A DNA stretch of 53,633 nucleotides from Dyella choica (GTDB taxonomy: Bacteria; Pseudomonadota; Gammaproteobacteria; Xanthomonadales; Rhodanobacteraceae): assembly GCF_003977665.1 (NCBI RefSeq), contig NZ_RYYV01000024.1:1-53633 (forward strand), given 5' to 3'. Numbering within the stretch: the stretch's first letter is position 1; each line of letters starts with the position of its first letter. A program made the position numbers and the translations under genes. The notes under the pieces were generated by a model. It was not told the DNA's origin. It did not search any database and saw nothing but the letters and a program-made list of their open reading frames with translations. Below, piece after piece: positions 39,737 to 49,007 of the stretch.

Positions 39737-42700
39737 TCAGATCTCCACCTCGCCCGGCGGATGTCCCCAGCGCTTGTTGATGAAGTTCTCCATGCCGTAG
39801 TAGAGGCTGGGCAGGATATACAGCGTAAGCAGCGTGGCGATCGGCAGGCCACCCACTACCACCGTGGCCAGTCCGCGCTGCACGTCCGTACCAATACCCG
39901 TGGCCAGCGCTGCAGGCAGCATGCCGATGCTGGCCACCGTGGCCGTCATCAACACGGGGCGAAAACGTTCCGTCGCGCCCACGATCACTGCCTCGAACAG
40001 CGACAAGCCCTCGCGGCGCACTCGGTTGATGTTCGACACCATGATGATGCCGTTCTGCACGGCCACGCCGAACAAGGCGATAAAACCCACTGCGGTAGCA
40101 ATATTCAGCGTTTCGCCACGCACGTGCAGGGCAAGCAAGCCGCCCACCGTCGCCAGTGGCACCACACCGAGCACCAACACGGCCTGGTGGAACTTGCCGA
40201 ACTCGGCGAACAGCAGCACCGCCATGATCGCCAGCACCATGCCCATCACCACCGTCAGGCGCGCCTGGGCGCGCTGGGCGTTTTGAAAATTGCCCGCCCA
40301 TTCCAGCTCGTATTTCTGCTGGTCGAAATGCACTTTCGCATTGATCTGCGCTTGCGCGTCAGCGAGGTATTCCGACAACGCGCGATCCCGGTTGTCGATG
40401 CGGATGGTGAGTTCGCGCTGGCCATGCTCGTGCGCGATGGTGCTTTCGCCGGAAACCAGCTTGATGTCCGCCACCTGCTTGAGCGGCACCTGGGCACCGC
40501 TGGCGGAGGTCAACGGTAGCTCGCCCACGGCCTCAAGGCTGTTGGCCACGTCATTGGAAACGCGTGCAGTCACGTTATAGATGCGGTCGGCCACGTAGAC
40601 CGTGGTGATCGGCGCGCCGCCAAGGGTGGTCTGGATCAGATTGGTGATGTCGCTGACATTGATGCCATAGCGCGCCGCCGCATCGCGATTGGCCTTGATC
40701 TGAAGCTGTGGAATCGGCGGCTCCTGGAAAATCGACGCGTCGGCTGTGCCGCGCACGCTCTTCAGCACGTCGACGATCTGGTTGCCGACACGGCGCATGT
40801 CATTGAGATCGTCGCCATAGATGCGCAGCACCAGTGGGCTATGCGCACCACCGATCATGTCGTTCTCGCCGTCGATGATCGGCTGACTGATGCCGACGCT
40901 CATGCCCGGCAACTGCTGCATGCGCGCATTGAACTTGCGCAGGAATTCCGCTTTGGTTTCGCCGTTCGCCCACGTGCTGTACGGCTTCAATCCCACCCCC
41001 GACTCCACGTGCGAAGGCGTCCAGGGATCGGTACCCGTATCATTGCGGCCGAGCTGCGTCACCACATACGACACTTCGGGAAATTCGCGTACCGCCTTGC
41101 GCAACTCGACCGTCATCTGGCTTGCCTTGTCCAATGAAAGGCCCGGAGGCATTTGCACCTGCAGCCACAAGGCGCCTTCATCCAGATCGGGCAGGAATTC
41201 GCGACCGATGCTGGCGCCAAGGATCAGCACGCCGCAAAACGCGATGCCGGCGATTCCATAGGCCATCGGCAGCCGGTGCAACAACCGGCCGAGACTGTGC
41301 GTAAAACCGGCCTGCAAGGCCTCCAACGGCTTGTTGTGGAAGATCTTGCGCGGCTTGCGCAAGGCCAGATAGGCCAGCGCCGTCGTCAGCGTCACCGTGC
41401 ACAGCAACGCAGCAAGCAAGGCATAGCCCACAGTGAAGGCCATCGGCCGGAACAGCTTGCCTTCCGCATGCTCGAAGGCGAACAGCGGCAGGTACGCGGT
41501 GATGATGATCAACGTGGCGAAGAAGATCGAACGTCCGACATGGCCGGTCACCTCCATCACGTCGTCTTCGGTCAATACTTCGGTTGGCTTGTGCTCGCGC
41601 TTGCGCAGGATGGCCTCGGTGACCACGATGGCGCCGTCCACGATCACGCCGAAGTCGATCGCGCCCAGCGAAAACAGGTTCGCCGACATGTGCGTGAACT
41701 GCATCAGGATGAACACCGTCACCAGCGACATCGGAATCGCCACCGCCGCCACCATGGCCGAACGCGGGCTGCCCAGGAACAGGATCAGCACGATGCACAC
41801 CAGGCCGATGCCTTCCATCACGGTATGGAAGACTTTTTCCTTGGTGGCGTTGACCAGGTCGTCGCGGTCGATGTACGGCACGATCTGCACATCCTGCGCC
41901 GCCAGCTGCTTGTTCAGCTCCGCCACCTTGGCATGAATGCCGTCCAGCACACGCGACGGATTCTCGTACTTGAGCAGGTCGACGATGCCTTCGATGGTGT
42001 CCGGATTGTTGTCCTTGCCGAGTATGCCCTCGCGCACCTGATGGCCATAGCGGAGCGTGCCCAACTGGCGTACCAGCACCGGCACGCCATTGTTCTGCGT
42101 GACCACGATGTCGCCCAGGTCTTTCAGCGAATGCACCATGCCCACACCGCGCACGATGTACGACTGCTCACCACGCGTGACGCGTCCGCCGCCGGCGTTG
42201 GAGGTGTTGGCGGAAATCGCCGCCGTCACCTGGTTGACGCTGACGCCGTAATGCAGCAATTGCTGGGGATCGAGTTCGAGCTGGAATTCCTTGGTGAAGC
42301 CGCCGAAGTTGTCGACGTTGATCACGCCGGACACTTTTTGCAGCCCCGGTATCACGATCCAGCGCTGGATCTCGGAAAGCTGCATCAGGTTCTTGCTCTT
42401 GGACTCCAGCGTGTAGCGATAGATTTCGCCGGCCGGGCCGCTCACCGGATCGAGCGACGGGGTGACACCCGTCGGTAGGGTGACCTGGCCCAGGGCATTC
42501 TGCACACGCTGGCGCACCCAATAATCGTCCGCGCCGTCCTTGAACGACATGGTGATCAGCGACAAACCGAAAGTGCTGCTGGAGCGCATGCTCACCAGCT
42601 GCTGCGTGGTGGCCAGCTGGCGCTCCAGCGGAATGGTGATCTGCTGTTCGATTTCCTCGGCAGCCAGGCCCGGCACCTGCGTGGTCACCTGCGCGGTGAC

Positions 42701-42832
42701 GTCGCTCAGTTCCGGATACGCCTCGATCGACAATTGCGTCCACGAGTAGTACCCGAAGATGAGCACGAGCACCGTCACCACGATGAACAGCTTGCGCTTC
42801 TCGAAGCAGAAGCGAAAGATCGCGTTAATCAT
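39737..42832 (-). CDS. Heavy-metal-type RND efflux pump (CzcA/CusA family)
   Basis: 1031 aa, twelve membrane segments expected. Starts MINAIFRFCFEKRKLFIVVT; contains LSIEAYPELSDVTAQVTTQV, the porter domains with GIVDLLKYENPSRVLDGIHAK, and in TM4 the proton-relay motif DFGVIVDGAIVVTEA characteristic of the HME branch (a DFGxxxDG form instead of the DD of drug pumps). Later NDMIGGAHSPLVLRIYGDD and VGFIALFGVAVQNGIIMVSN. It exports metal ions or related cations from periplasm and cytoplasm using the proton gradient. Which metal cannot be decided by eye. It overlaps the adaptor gene by 8 nt. Confidence 0.92.
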   Translation of the reverse strand: MINAIFRFCFEKRKLFIVVTVLVLIFGYYSWTQLSIEAYPELSDVTAQVTTQVPGLAAEEIEQQITIPLERQLATTQQLVSMRSSSTFGLSLITMSFKDGADDYWVRQRVQNALGQVTLPTGVTPSLDPVSGPAGEIYRYTLESKSKNLMQLSEIQRWIVIPGLQKVSGVINVDNFGGFTKEFQLELDPQQLLHYGVSVNQVTAAISANTSNAGGGRVTRGEQSYIVRGVGMVHSLKDLGDIVVTQNNGVPVLVRQLGTLRYGHQVREGILGKDNNPDTIEGIVDLLKYENPSRVLDGIHAKVAELNKQLAAQDVQIVPYIDRDDLVNATKEKVFHTVMEGIGLVCIVLILFLGSPRSAMVAAVAIPMSLVTVFILMQFTHMSANLFSLGAIDFGVIVDGAIVVTEAILRKREHKPTEVLTEDDVMEVTGHVGRSIFFATLIIITAYLPLFAFEHAEGKLFRPMAFTVGYALLAALLCTVTLTTALAYLALRKPRKIFHNKPLEALQAGFTHSLGRLLHRLPMAYGIAGIAFCGVLILGASIGREFLPDLDEGALWLQVQMPPGLSLDKASQMTVELRKAVREFPEVSYVVTQLGRNDTGTDPWTPSHVESGVGLKPYSTWANGETKAEFLRKFNARMQQLPGMSVGISQPIIDGENDMIGGAHSPLVLRIYGDDLNDMRRVGNQIVDVLKSVRGTADASIFQEPPIPQLQIKANRDAAARYGINVSDITNLIQTTLGGAPITTVYVADRIYNVTARVSNDVANSLEAVGELPLTSASGAQVPLKQVADIKLVSGESTIAHEHGQRELTIRIDNRDRALSEYLADAQAQINAKVHFDQQKYELEWAGNFQNAQRAQARLTVVMGMVLAIMAVLLFAEFGKFHQAVLVLGVVPLATVGGLLALHVRGETLNIATAVGFIALFGVAVQNGIIMVSNINRVRREGLSLFEAVIVGATERFRPVLMTATVASIGMLPAALATGIGTDVQRGLATVVVGGLPIATLLTLYILPSLYYGMENFINKRWGHPPGEVEI

Positions 42833-43952
42833 TGAGCAGCACTCCGCCCTTCACGACTACGCGATCACCCGTCTTCAAGCCCTTCAGTACGCGCGTGTCA
42901 CCGGTTTCGTCATAGCTCAGAACTACCGTGCGGCGCTCGAACGTCCATGGCGACACTTCCACGAACACGCTGGTGGTGTCGTTGTTCATCAGCAAGGCCG
43001 ATTCCGGCACGAAGACCTGCGCCGGCTGCGGCACGTCGATACTGACGTTCGCGTACATGTTGGGCTTCAGCTTGCCATCGGCGTTGACGAACACCGCGCG
43101 CACCAGATCGCGGCGCGTATCTGCCTGCAACACGGGATGAACGAAGGCGACGGCGCCATGGAATACCTGGCCCGGATATGCCGACAGCACGGCATCGACC
43201 TTTTCACCCTTGGCGATCAGCCCCACATCGCTTTCGGGCACGTTGGAGGTGATCCACACCGAATCCAGGTTGGCGATGACCATCATCGCCGCAGTGGCGT
43301 CGTTGACATTGACACCGGGCGATACCGATAGCGCCGTGATATAGCCATTGGTCGGCGCAACGACCTGCATCGGTCGCTGGGCGGCGACACCCTGGCTCCC
43401 GCCGACTGCGGTGAGGCGCGTCTGCGCGCGGATGAACTCCGCCTGCGCCTGATTGAAACCGCTTTGCGCCGATTCCAGATCCTTGGTGGCATTACCGCCG
43501 GCGGTCTGCACCGCACGCGCCCGATTCAGCGCTTTCTTCGCAAGATCCAGCGCGTCGCGCGACTTCTCGACATCGGCGGCGGCCTGCGCGTAGTCACCCG
43601 AGTCAACCACAGCGAGCAGCTGACCTTTGCTGACGTGTTCACCCAGGCCGACCTTCAGTTCCATCACCTTGCCGGTGAGCGGCGGCAACACGTTCGCGGT
43701 ATGCGCAGGATCGGCTTCCACATTGGCAGGGAAGACCATCGCATGCGGCGCCTGGCGCGTCTCGACCTGCTGAATCACCAGTTCCTTGCGCAGCGGCGAG
43801 CCATCGGGAATCTTGATCTGATCGTGTTCGATGGTGAAGGGCGGCGGCGGTTCGGCCGCTTCGTTTCCGCCATGCGAGCAGGCCACCACATTCAGCGCCA
43901 CGGCCACGGCAGCCGCCAGCCGCCATCCTTGTTTATTCAGCAGGTAAAGCAT
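42825..43952 (-). CDS. RND periplasmic adaptor (membrane-fusion protein)
   Basis: 375 aa from the ATG at 43952 behind GGGGAA; an ATG nine codons earlier is less well placed. Lipoprotein-like N-terminus (AAAVAVALNVVAC then SHGGNEAA). The lipoyl/barrel-sandwich half (GKVMELKVGLGEHVSKGQLL) is followed by a helical hairpin (DYAQAAADVEKSRDALDLAK), second lipoyl half (VVAPTNGYITALSVSPGVNV) and the beta-barrel (VPESDVGLIAKGEKVDAVLS). It links pump and outer-membrane tunnel. No His- or Met-rich metal-binding tail is seen. First gene of the operon, order adaptor-pump-tunnel. Confidence 0.92.
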   Translation of the reverse strand: MLYLLNKQGWRLAAAVAVALNVVACSHGGNEAAEPPPPFTIEHDQIKIPDGSPLRKELVIQQVETRQAPHAMVFPANVEADPAHTANVLPPLTGKVMELKVGLGEHVSKGQLLAVVDSGDYAQAAADVEKSRDALDLAKKALNRARAVQTAGGNATKDLESAQSGFNQAQAEFIRAQTRLTAVGGSQGVAAQRPMQVVAPTNGYITALSVSPGVNVNDATAAMMVIANLDSVWITSNVPESDVGLIAKGEKVDAVLSAYPGQVFHGAVAFVHPVLQADTRRDLVRAVFVNADGKLKPNMYANVSIDVPQPAQVFVPESALLMNNDTTSVFVEVSPWTFERRTVVLSYDETGDTRVLKGLKTGDRVVVKGGVLLND

Positions 43953-44049
43953 TGGTGTTCCCCATCGTTGCTGCGCCATGGCACTTCCCCGTGTTCACGA
44001 GGCCATAGCGTTGTTGCAATACGGTGAAGGGAGCAAGGCAATGGGTTGC

Positions 44050-44064
44050 GTATGCCTTACATAC
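44050..44064. promoter_or_regulatory. Inverted repeat upstream of RND operon
   Basis: GTATG-CCTTA-CATAC, 98 nt upstream of the adaptor ATG. Short and weak as evidence; listed only as a candidate operator. The rest of 43953-44167 shows nothing else. Confidence 0.25.
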
Positions 44065-44167
44065 CCGGACCGCGGTTGAGATGCCGCTAACCGCTGCCGG
44101 GTCGATGGCAGCGATCAGCGAAGCAGGCTAATGATCGGAGGTTCGGCTTGCGTATGACTGTCCAAGT

Positions 44168-45832
44168 TCAGGCTTTTCCTTGCGCAACGGAGTGATGGTT
44201 GCCTTGCACCAGCCGGCCCTGCAACAGACCGGCGTTTTCCAAGGGCAGATAGGCGATCGCCGCCAGGTGCGAATGAATGCGCCGAAGATCGCGCAGGATG
44301 CGCAGGTACACGTCGCCACCGCCGCCGTCGCGCTGCTGGCGCAGATCGCGGATGTGCCGATCGGAGGCGTCGTTTTCCAGGCGCCAGAGCAATTCCTTGC
44401 GCTCCATCAATTGCTGGGCCGCGCGCAGGTCGCCGCGCATGAACACCGTGATGGCCAGCCTGAGGCTGTCCATCACCTGCCCATGCATGGCCGCCAGGTC
44501 CTGGATGTCTTCGGCCGAGAAATCCTGCCCGCGCTGGGCCTTCTTGGCGGCGAATTCCATCAGGTTGTTGGCGGTGATGTCGCCGATGTGTTCGATGTTG
44601 ATCACGAACGCATGGATTTCCTGGCTGCGCTCGCCGTCCTCCTCGTTCAAGGCCTCGCCGACCAGGTCGGCCAGGTATTGGCGAATGGCGACGCCGAGCC
44701 GGTCCAGATACGGGTCCATCTTGCTGATGGCGGCGGCGCGCACGGTGTCGTCCTTGCCCAGGATCTCCACCACGTCCTTGAGCATGCCTTCCACCATGTC
44801 GGCCATGCGCATGGATTCACGCGTGGCGTTCACCAGCGCCACGCTGGCGCTTTCCAGGGCGGCTTCCTCCAGATACAGCGGCAAGCCCGGATCGGCCGGA
44901 TTCGGCGGTTCCGGCAGCAGACGCACCAGCCACTGCGCCAGCTTGTTCACCGGCAGCAGGAAGATCAGTGCCAGGGCCAGGTTGAACGCCGTGTGGAAGT
45001 TCACCGCGATGCGTGCCGGCGAGTCACCCAGCGCCGACAGCCAGTGCGCCAGCGGATGCAACAGTGGCAGGCAGACAACACAACCGAACGCACGCACCAG
45101 CAGGTTGCCCAAGGGCAAGCGGCGGGCGACCGGTGTGTGCGCCTCCAGCAGCGCCGGCAAGGTGCTGCCGAGATTGGCGCCGAGCACCAGCGCCATCGCG
45201 CCTGGCCCATCGACCACGCCGCCCGTAGCGAGCGACACGATCAGCAGCACTACCGCCACGCTGGAATGGCACATCCAGGTCAGCAACGCGGCCACCAGCA
45301 CGGCGAATACCGGCTCATCCGAAAGCGCCTGCATGCCGACCTTGAGCAGTTGCGCGTTCTCCATCGGCGCCATGGTCAACACCAGCAAATGCAGCGCCAG
45401 CAGCATCAGGCCGAGGCCGATGCCGACGCGGCCGAGGTTTTCATAGCGCACGTCGTCGCTGCGGCGATGCAAGGCCGTGCCCAGCAGGATCATCACCGGC
45501 GCGATCAGTGCGATATTGAACGACATCACCTGCACGATCAGCGTGGTGCCGACGTTGGCGCCGAGCATCACCGCCAAGCCCGGGGCCAGGCCGAGCATGC
45601 CGCTGGCGGCGAACGAAGTGGCCATCATGCCGGTGGCGGTACTGCTCTGCAGCAGCGCGGTAATGCAGATACCGAAGGCAAAGGCGCTAGGCCGCGTGCC
45701 AAGAAAGCGGCCCAGCGAGCGGCGCAGTGCGCTGCCGTAGCCGCGCAGCACGCCACTGGTGACCATGTGCGTGCCCCATAACAGCAGGGCGACATAGCCG
45801 GCGATGTCGAAGAGTGCGAAGGTGCCTTTCAT
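44168..45832 (-). CDS. Na+/phosphate cotransporter-family protein with PhoU-like tail
   Basis: 554 aa; ATG at 45832 behind TGGAGG. Membrane half (about 1-320) with the repeated PiT-II/NptA-like motif: LLQSSTATGMMATSFAASGM with LGANVGTTLIVQ, then in the second repeat WMCHSSVAVVLLIVSLATGG with LGANLGSTLPAL. The C-terminal soluble half (about 335-540) is a PhoU-like helical bundle (RMADMVEGMLKDVVEI; INIEHIGDITANNLMEFAAK). It likely moves phosphate with sodium or senses phosphate status, in the inner membrane. It ends GNHHSVAQGKA. Single gene, separated from mgtA by a REP pair. Confidence 0.9.
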   Translation of the reverse strand: MKGTFALFDIAGYVALLLWGTHMVTSGVLRGYGSALRRSLGRFLGTRPSAFAFGICITALLQSSTATGMMATSFAASGMLGLAPGLAVMLGANVGTTLIVQVMSFNIALIAPVMILLGTALHRRSDDVRYENLGRVGIGLGLMLLALHLLVLTMAPMENAQLLKVGMQALSDEPVFAVLVAALLTWMCHSSVAVVLLIVSLATGGVVDGPGAMALVLGANLGSTLPALLEAHTPVARRLPLGNLLVRAFGCVVCLPLLHPLAHWLSALGDSPARIAVNFHTAFNLALALIFLLPVNKLAQWLVRLLPEPPNPADPGLPLYLEEAALESASVALVNATRESMRMADMVEGMLKDVVEILGKDDTVRAAAISKMDPYLDRLGVAIRQYLADLVGEALNEEDGERSQEIHAFVINIEHIGDITANNLMEFAAKKAQRGQDFSAEDIQDLAAMHGQVMDSLRLAITVFMRGDLRAAQQLMERKELLWRLENDASDRHIRDLRQQRDGGGGDVYLRILRDLRRIHSHLAAIAYLPLENAGLLQGRLVQGNHHSVAQGKA

Positions 45833-45858
45833 GGCCGGCCTCCAGGGTTAAGTTTTTT

Positions 45859-45925
45859 GTAGGCTGGGATGGCAATCCCAGCGCTGTTGGGGCTTTCAAA
45901 GGCTGGGATTGGCATCCCAGCCTAC
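45859..45925. repeat. GTAG-type REP, inverted pair
   Basis: GTAGGCTGGGATGGCAATCC and a reversed unit ending GGCATCCCAGCCTAC. Between the Na/Pi gene start and the mgtA stop; 8 nt from the mgtA stop codon. Confidence 0.88.
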
Positions 45926-45932
45926 GAATCTA

Positions 45933-48599
45933 TTACAGCCAACGCTTGTAGCGACGAATGTAGATCGTCTTCACGAACTGCGTCAGCACGGCATAGGTCA
46001 AGACGGTCGCCGCAACCCAGCCGAAATACGCCGAAGGCAGCGCTACGAAGCCGAACTTCGAAGCGATCGGCGAGAACGGCAACACCAGGCCGATGCAGAT
46101 GACCGCCGTGGTCAATGCCAGCACCGGTGCCGCAGCAATGCTCTGCACGAACGGAATCTTGCGCGTGCGGATCATGTGCACGATCAGCGTCTGCGTCAAA
46201 AGGCTCTCGACGAACCAGCCGGTCTGGAACAGCGGCGAATGCTCGGTCGAGTTCGCACCGAACACGTGCCACATGAGCCAGTAGGTAGTGATGTCGAAGA
46301 TCGAGCTGACCGGGCCGATCCAGATCATGAAGCGGCCGATGTCGCTGGCATCCCACTTGCGCGGCTTGCGCAGGTATTCCTCGTCCATGCGGTCGAACGG
46401 AATCGACAGCTGCGAGCCGTGATAGAGCAAGTCCAGCACCAGCAATTGCAGCGGCAGCATAGGCAGGAACGGCAGGAACGCGCTCGCCACCAGCACCGAG
46501 AACATGTTGCCGAAGTTGGAGCTGGCGGTCATCTTGATGTACTTGATAATATTGCCGAAGGTTATGCGGCCTTCGATCACGCCCTCCTCCAGCACCATCA
46601 GGTTCTTTTCGAGCAGGATGATGTCCGCCGACTCCTTGGCGATGTCAGTGGCGGTATCCACCGAGATGCCCACGTCCGCTTCACGCAACGCCGGTGCGTC
46701 ATTGATACCGTCGCCGAGGAAGCCGACCGTGTGGCCCTGGCGCTGCAGCGACTTCACCACGCGCGCCTTCTGCAGCGGCGACATCTTCGCGAACACGGTG
46801 GTGCGCTTGACCAGCTCGTCCAGCTCGGCATCGTCCAGCGGCTCGATATGCTTGCCTTGCGCGGAGTTCGCCACGTCCAGGCCCACTTCGCGGCAGATCT
46901 TGCGCGTCACCGCCTCGTTGTCGCCGGTGATCACCTTCACTTCCACGCCGTGATGGTGAAGCGCGGCAATGGCGGTGCCGGCGGTATCCTTCGGCGGGTC
47001 GAGGAAGGCCAGGCAGCCTACCGCGATCAGTTCGGCTTCATCGGCGACGCCGTAGGCGCGGTGGGCCGGCGGCTGGCGCTTGATCGCTACGATCAGCGCG
47101 CGCAAACCGTCCTCATTCAAATCGCGTGTCATCGCCTTGATTTCGGCGCGCAGCTCGTCCGTCATCGGGCGAATGCCGTCCTCGGCCTTCGCATAGGCGC
47201 AGATCGACAGCATTTCCTCCACGGCGCCCTTGCACACCAGCAACTCTTCGCCATTGCCGTTGGTCACGATGACCGACATGCGCCGGCGCTGGAAGTCGAA
47301 CGGAATCTCGTCGACGATCTGGTACCTGGCCGCGGTGGGCTCCAGGTCGCGATGAGCCAGTACCGCTTTGTCCATCAGGTTCTTCAGGCCGGTCTGGAAG
47401 CGGCTGTTGAGGTAGCCGTATTCCAGCGCCTCTTCGGATTCTTCGCCGAACAGGTCCAGGTGCCGTTCCAGCACGATCTTGTCGAGGGTGAGCGTGCCGG
47501 TCTTGTCGGTGCACAGCACGTCCATCGCGCCGAAGTTCTGGATCGCGTTGAGGCGCTTCACCACCACCTTGCGCTTGGACATCGCGATGGCGCCCTTGGC
47601 GAGGTTGCCGGTCACGATCAACGGCAGCATTTCCGGCGTAAGGCCGACCGCTACCGACAGCGCGAACAGGAAGGCCTGCAGCCAGTCGTGCTTGTCCAGG
47701 CCGTTGATGACGAAGACGATCGGCACCATCACCGCCATGAAGCGGATCAGCAGCCAGCTGACGCTTTTCACGCCGCGATCGAAGCTGGTCTGCACGCGCG
47801 TGCCGACGATGGTGCGCGCCAGCGAACCCAGGTAGCTGCGCGGACCGGTCGCCACCGCCACGGCCGTGGCCGAGCCGCTGACCACGTTGGTGCCCATGTA
47901 GCAGACCGTCGACAGGTCCAGCGGGCTATCCGCGCCTTCGGTCTTCGCCTGTTCGGAATCCGGCCCGTGCTGCGGGGCGGACTTCTCCACCGGCAAGGAT
48001 TCGCCGGAGAGGATCGCCTGGCTGATGAACAGGTCCTTCGCGGTCAGCAGGCGCAGGTCCGCCGGCACCATGTCGCCGGCGGCCAGATGCACGATGTCCC
48101 CGGCCACCAGTTCCGCCACCGGCACTTCGATGCGCTCGCTGTGCCCGTCGGACGCGCGACGCGTCACCGTGGCGGTATTGCGCACCATCGCCTTGAGCTT
48201 TTCCGCCGCCTGCGAGGAACGGTATTCCTGCACGAAGCTCAACGACACGCTGATCAGCACCATCACCGAAATGATGGTCGGGCCGGTCAGGGTGGTCGGA
48301 TCGGTCGCCAGCTGGACGCCGGCCAGCACCAGCAGCACCACGATGAACGGGTTCTTGAACGCATGCAGCAGCTGGATCGACCAGTGCGGGGGCTTTTCGT
48401 GCGAAACCTCGTTCACGCCGTCACGATCCAGGCGCTCGGCGATCTGCTCCTCGTTGAGCCCGGCCAGGCTGGAGTCCAGCGCGGCCAGCAGCTCATCGTT
48501 CTGGCGGTACCCCTCCTGCGCAACGGCCACGCGCAGGGGTGCGGCGGCGCCCTTGCCGGCCACCTTGCCTGCGATGGTCTGGGGGGAATGCTGATTCAT
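45933..48599 (-). CDS. mgtA: Magnesium-importing P-type ATPase
   Basis: 888 aa, normal for P3B (MgtA/MgtB) ATPases. It imports Mg2+ across the inner membrane using ATP. It shows actuator SGES (198-201), TM4 segment SVAVGLTPEMLPLIVTGNLA, phosphorylation site DKTGTLT (Asp365), the nucleotide-binding domain, hinge GDGINDAPALREADVG, and six C-terminal membrane helices (SNFGNMFSVLVASAFLPFLP). The N-terminus is disordered (MNQHSPQTIAGKVAGKGAAA), as is usual. A 162-nt leader separates it from an 81-codon ORF on the same strand. Low-magnesium control through that leader is possible (see findings) but no known riboswitch is recognised. Confidence 0.95.
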   Translation of the reverse strand: MNQHSPQTIAGKVAGKGAAAPLRVAVAQEGYRQNDELLAALDSSLAGLNEEQIAERLDRDGVNEVSHEKPPHWSIQLLHAFKNPFIVVLLVLAGVQLATDPTTLTGPTIISVMVLISVSLSFVQEYRSSQAAEKLKAMVRNTATVTRRASDGHSERIEVPVAELVAGDIVHLAAGDMVPADLRLLTAKDLFISQAILSGESLPVEKSAPQHGPDSEQAKTEGADSPLDLSTVCYMGTNVVSGSATAVAVATGPRSYLGSLARTIVGTRVQTSFDRGVKSVSWLLIRFMAVMVPIVFVINGLDKHDWLQAFLFALSVAVGLTPEMLPLIVTGNLAKGAIAMSKRKVVVKRLNAIQNFGAMDVLCTDKTGTLTLDKIVLERHLDLFGEESEEALEYGYLNSRFQTGLKNLMDKAVLAHRDLEPTAARYQIVDEIPFDFQRRRMSVIVTNGNGEELLVCKGAVEEMLSICAYAKAEDGIRPMTDELRAEIKAMTRDLNEDGLRALIVAIKRQPPAHRAYGVADEAELIAVGCLAFLDPPKDTAGTAIAALHHHGVEVKVITGDNEAVTRKICREVGLDVANSAQGKHIEPLDDAELDELVKRTTVFAKMSPLQKARVVKSLQRQGHTVGFLGDGINDAPALREADVGISVDTATDIAKESADIILLEKNLMVLEEGVIEGRITFGNIIKYIKMTASSNFGNMFSVLVASAFLPFLPMLPLQLLVLDLLYHGSQLSIPFDRMDEEYLRKPRKWDASDIGRFMIWIGPVSSIFDITTYWLMWHVFGANSTEHSPLFQTGWFVESLLTQTLIVHMIRTRKIPFVQSIAAAPVLALTTAVICIGLVLPFSPIASKFGFVALPSAYFGWVAATVLTYAVLTQFVKTIYIRRYKRWL

Positions 48600-48745
48600 G
48601 ACTCGCTTCCGTGATTTTCGTGGATACCGGGGTGGATCAGCGAGTCAACGGGGAACGCCCGCGGTAACGCCGAACCGCGCTAGGGCCGCCCAAGCGGCCG
48701 CGGCCAGGGAACTGGCGGAGGCCAACCTTTGCGTAGAGCGGCACA

Positions 48746-48762
48746 AGTCATCTTTGATGACT
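48746..48762. promoter_or_regulatory. Hairpin or operator upstream of mgtA
   Basis: AGTCATC-TTT-GATGACT, an exact 7-bp-arm repeat that starts at the small ORF stop codon and lies 147 nt before mgtA. A second small one, ACTGG-ATA-CCAGT (48771-48783), lies within the last codons of the small ORF. Confidence 0.4.
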
Positions 48763-49007
48763 CATCCGTGACTGGATACCAGTTGTAGATGACCGCGAGA
48801 TTTCGGCGCGTCATGGTCCTGCCGGGAAGACGGGCGGCCGTGCGCCTGGTCCACGTGACGGCGCAGATCGATCACGTTGTCATCGGCGCGATTCGGCAGG
48901 GGTTCCGGAACGGTGATCGTCCAGGTACGGCGGGAGGCGTCACGGTGGCCGCCCACGGCGGAACTGCCCGAGCGGCGAATACGAAAGAAATCGCGAAGGA
49001 GCTTCAT
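48762..49007 (-). CDS. Small ORF in the mgtA upstream region (81 aa)
   Basis: I do not recognise the product. The ATG at 49007 has AGGAGA about 9 nt upstream. Third codon positions are GC-rich as in real genes here. The protein begins with a short amphipathic basic helix (MKLLRDFFRIRRSG) that could bind the membrane, then a polar, Arg/His-rich part (WTITVPEPLPNRADDNVIDL, RRHVDQAHGRPSS). No cysteines. It lies on the same strand as mgtA, 162 nt before it, with a hairpin at its stop and another (49027-49043) before its start. It could be a leader peptide, a small membrane regulator or an independent gene. Long ORFs on the opposite strand here look like shadows. Confidence 0.5.
   Translation of the reverse strand: MKLLRDFFRIRRSGSSAVGGHRDASRRTWTITVPEPLPNRADDNVIDLRRHVDQAHGRPSSRQDHDAPKSRGHLQLVSSHG

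Noticed and set aside
38244-40301. 685-codon version of the RND outer-membrane factor
   Set aside because: The extra 189 codons overlap the pump gene in another frame and precede a clear lipoprotein signal peptide, so the real start is at 39734.
44180-45781. 533-codon plus-strand frame opposite the Na/Pi cotransporter
   Set aside because: His/Gln/Arg-rich shadow ORF; the minus strand encodes an intact membrane protein with family motifs.
45909-48614. 901-codon open frame on the plus strand opposite mgtA
   Set aside because: The translation is Arg/His/Gln-rich low-complexity text without motifs, and the opposite strand is a complete, textbook MgtA. It is a shadow of high-GC codon use.
48600-48760. 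M-box or other known Mg2+ riboswitch upstream of mgtA
   Set aside because: Only short GC-rich hairpins (e.g. GGCCGCGGCC region) are visible; I do not see the conserved M-box architecture.
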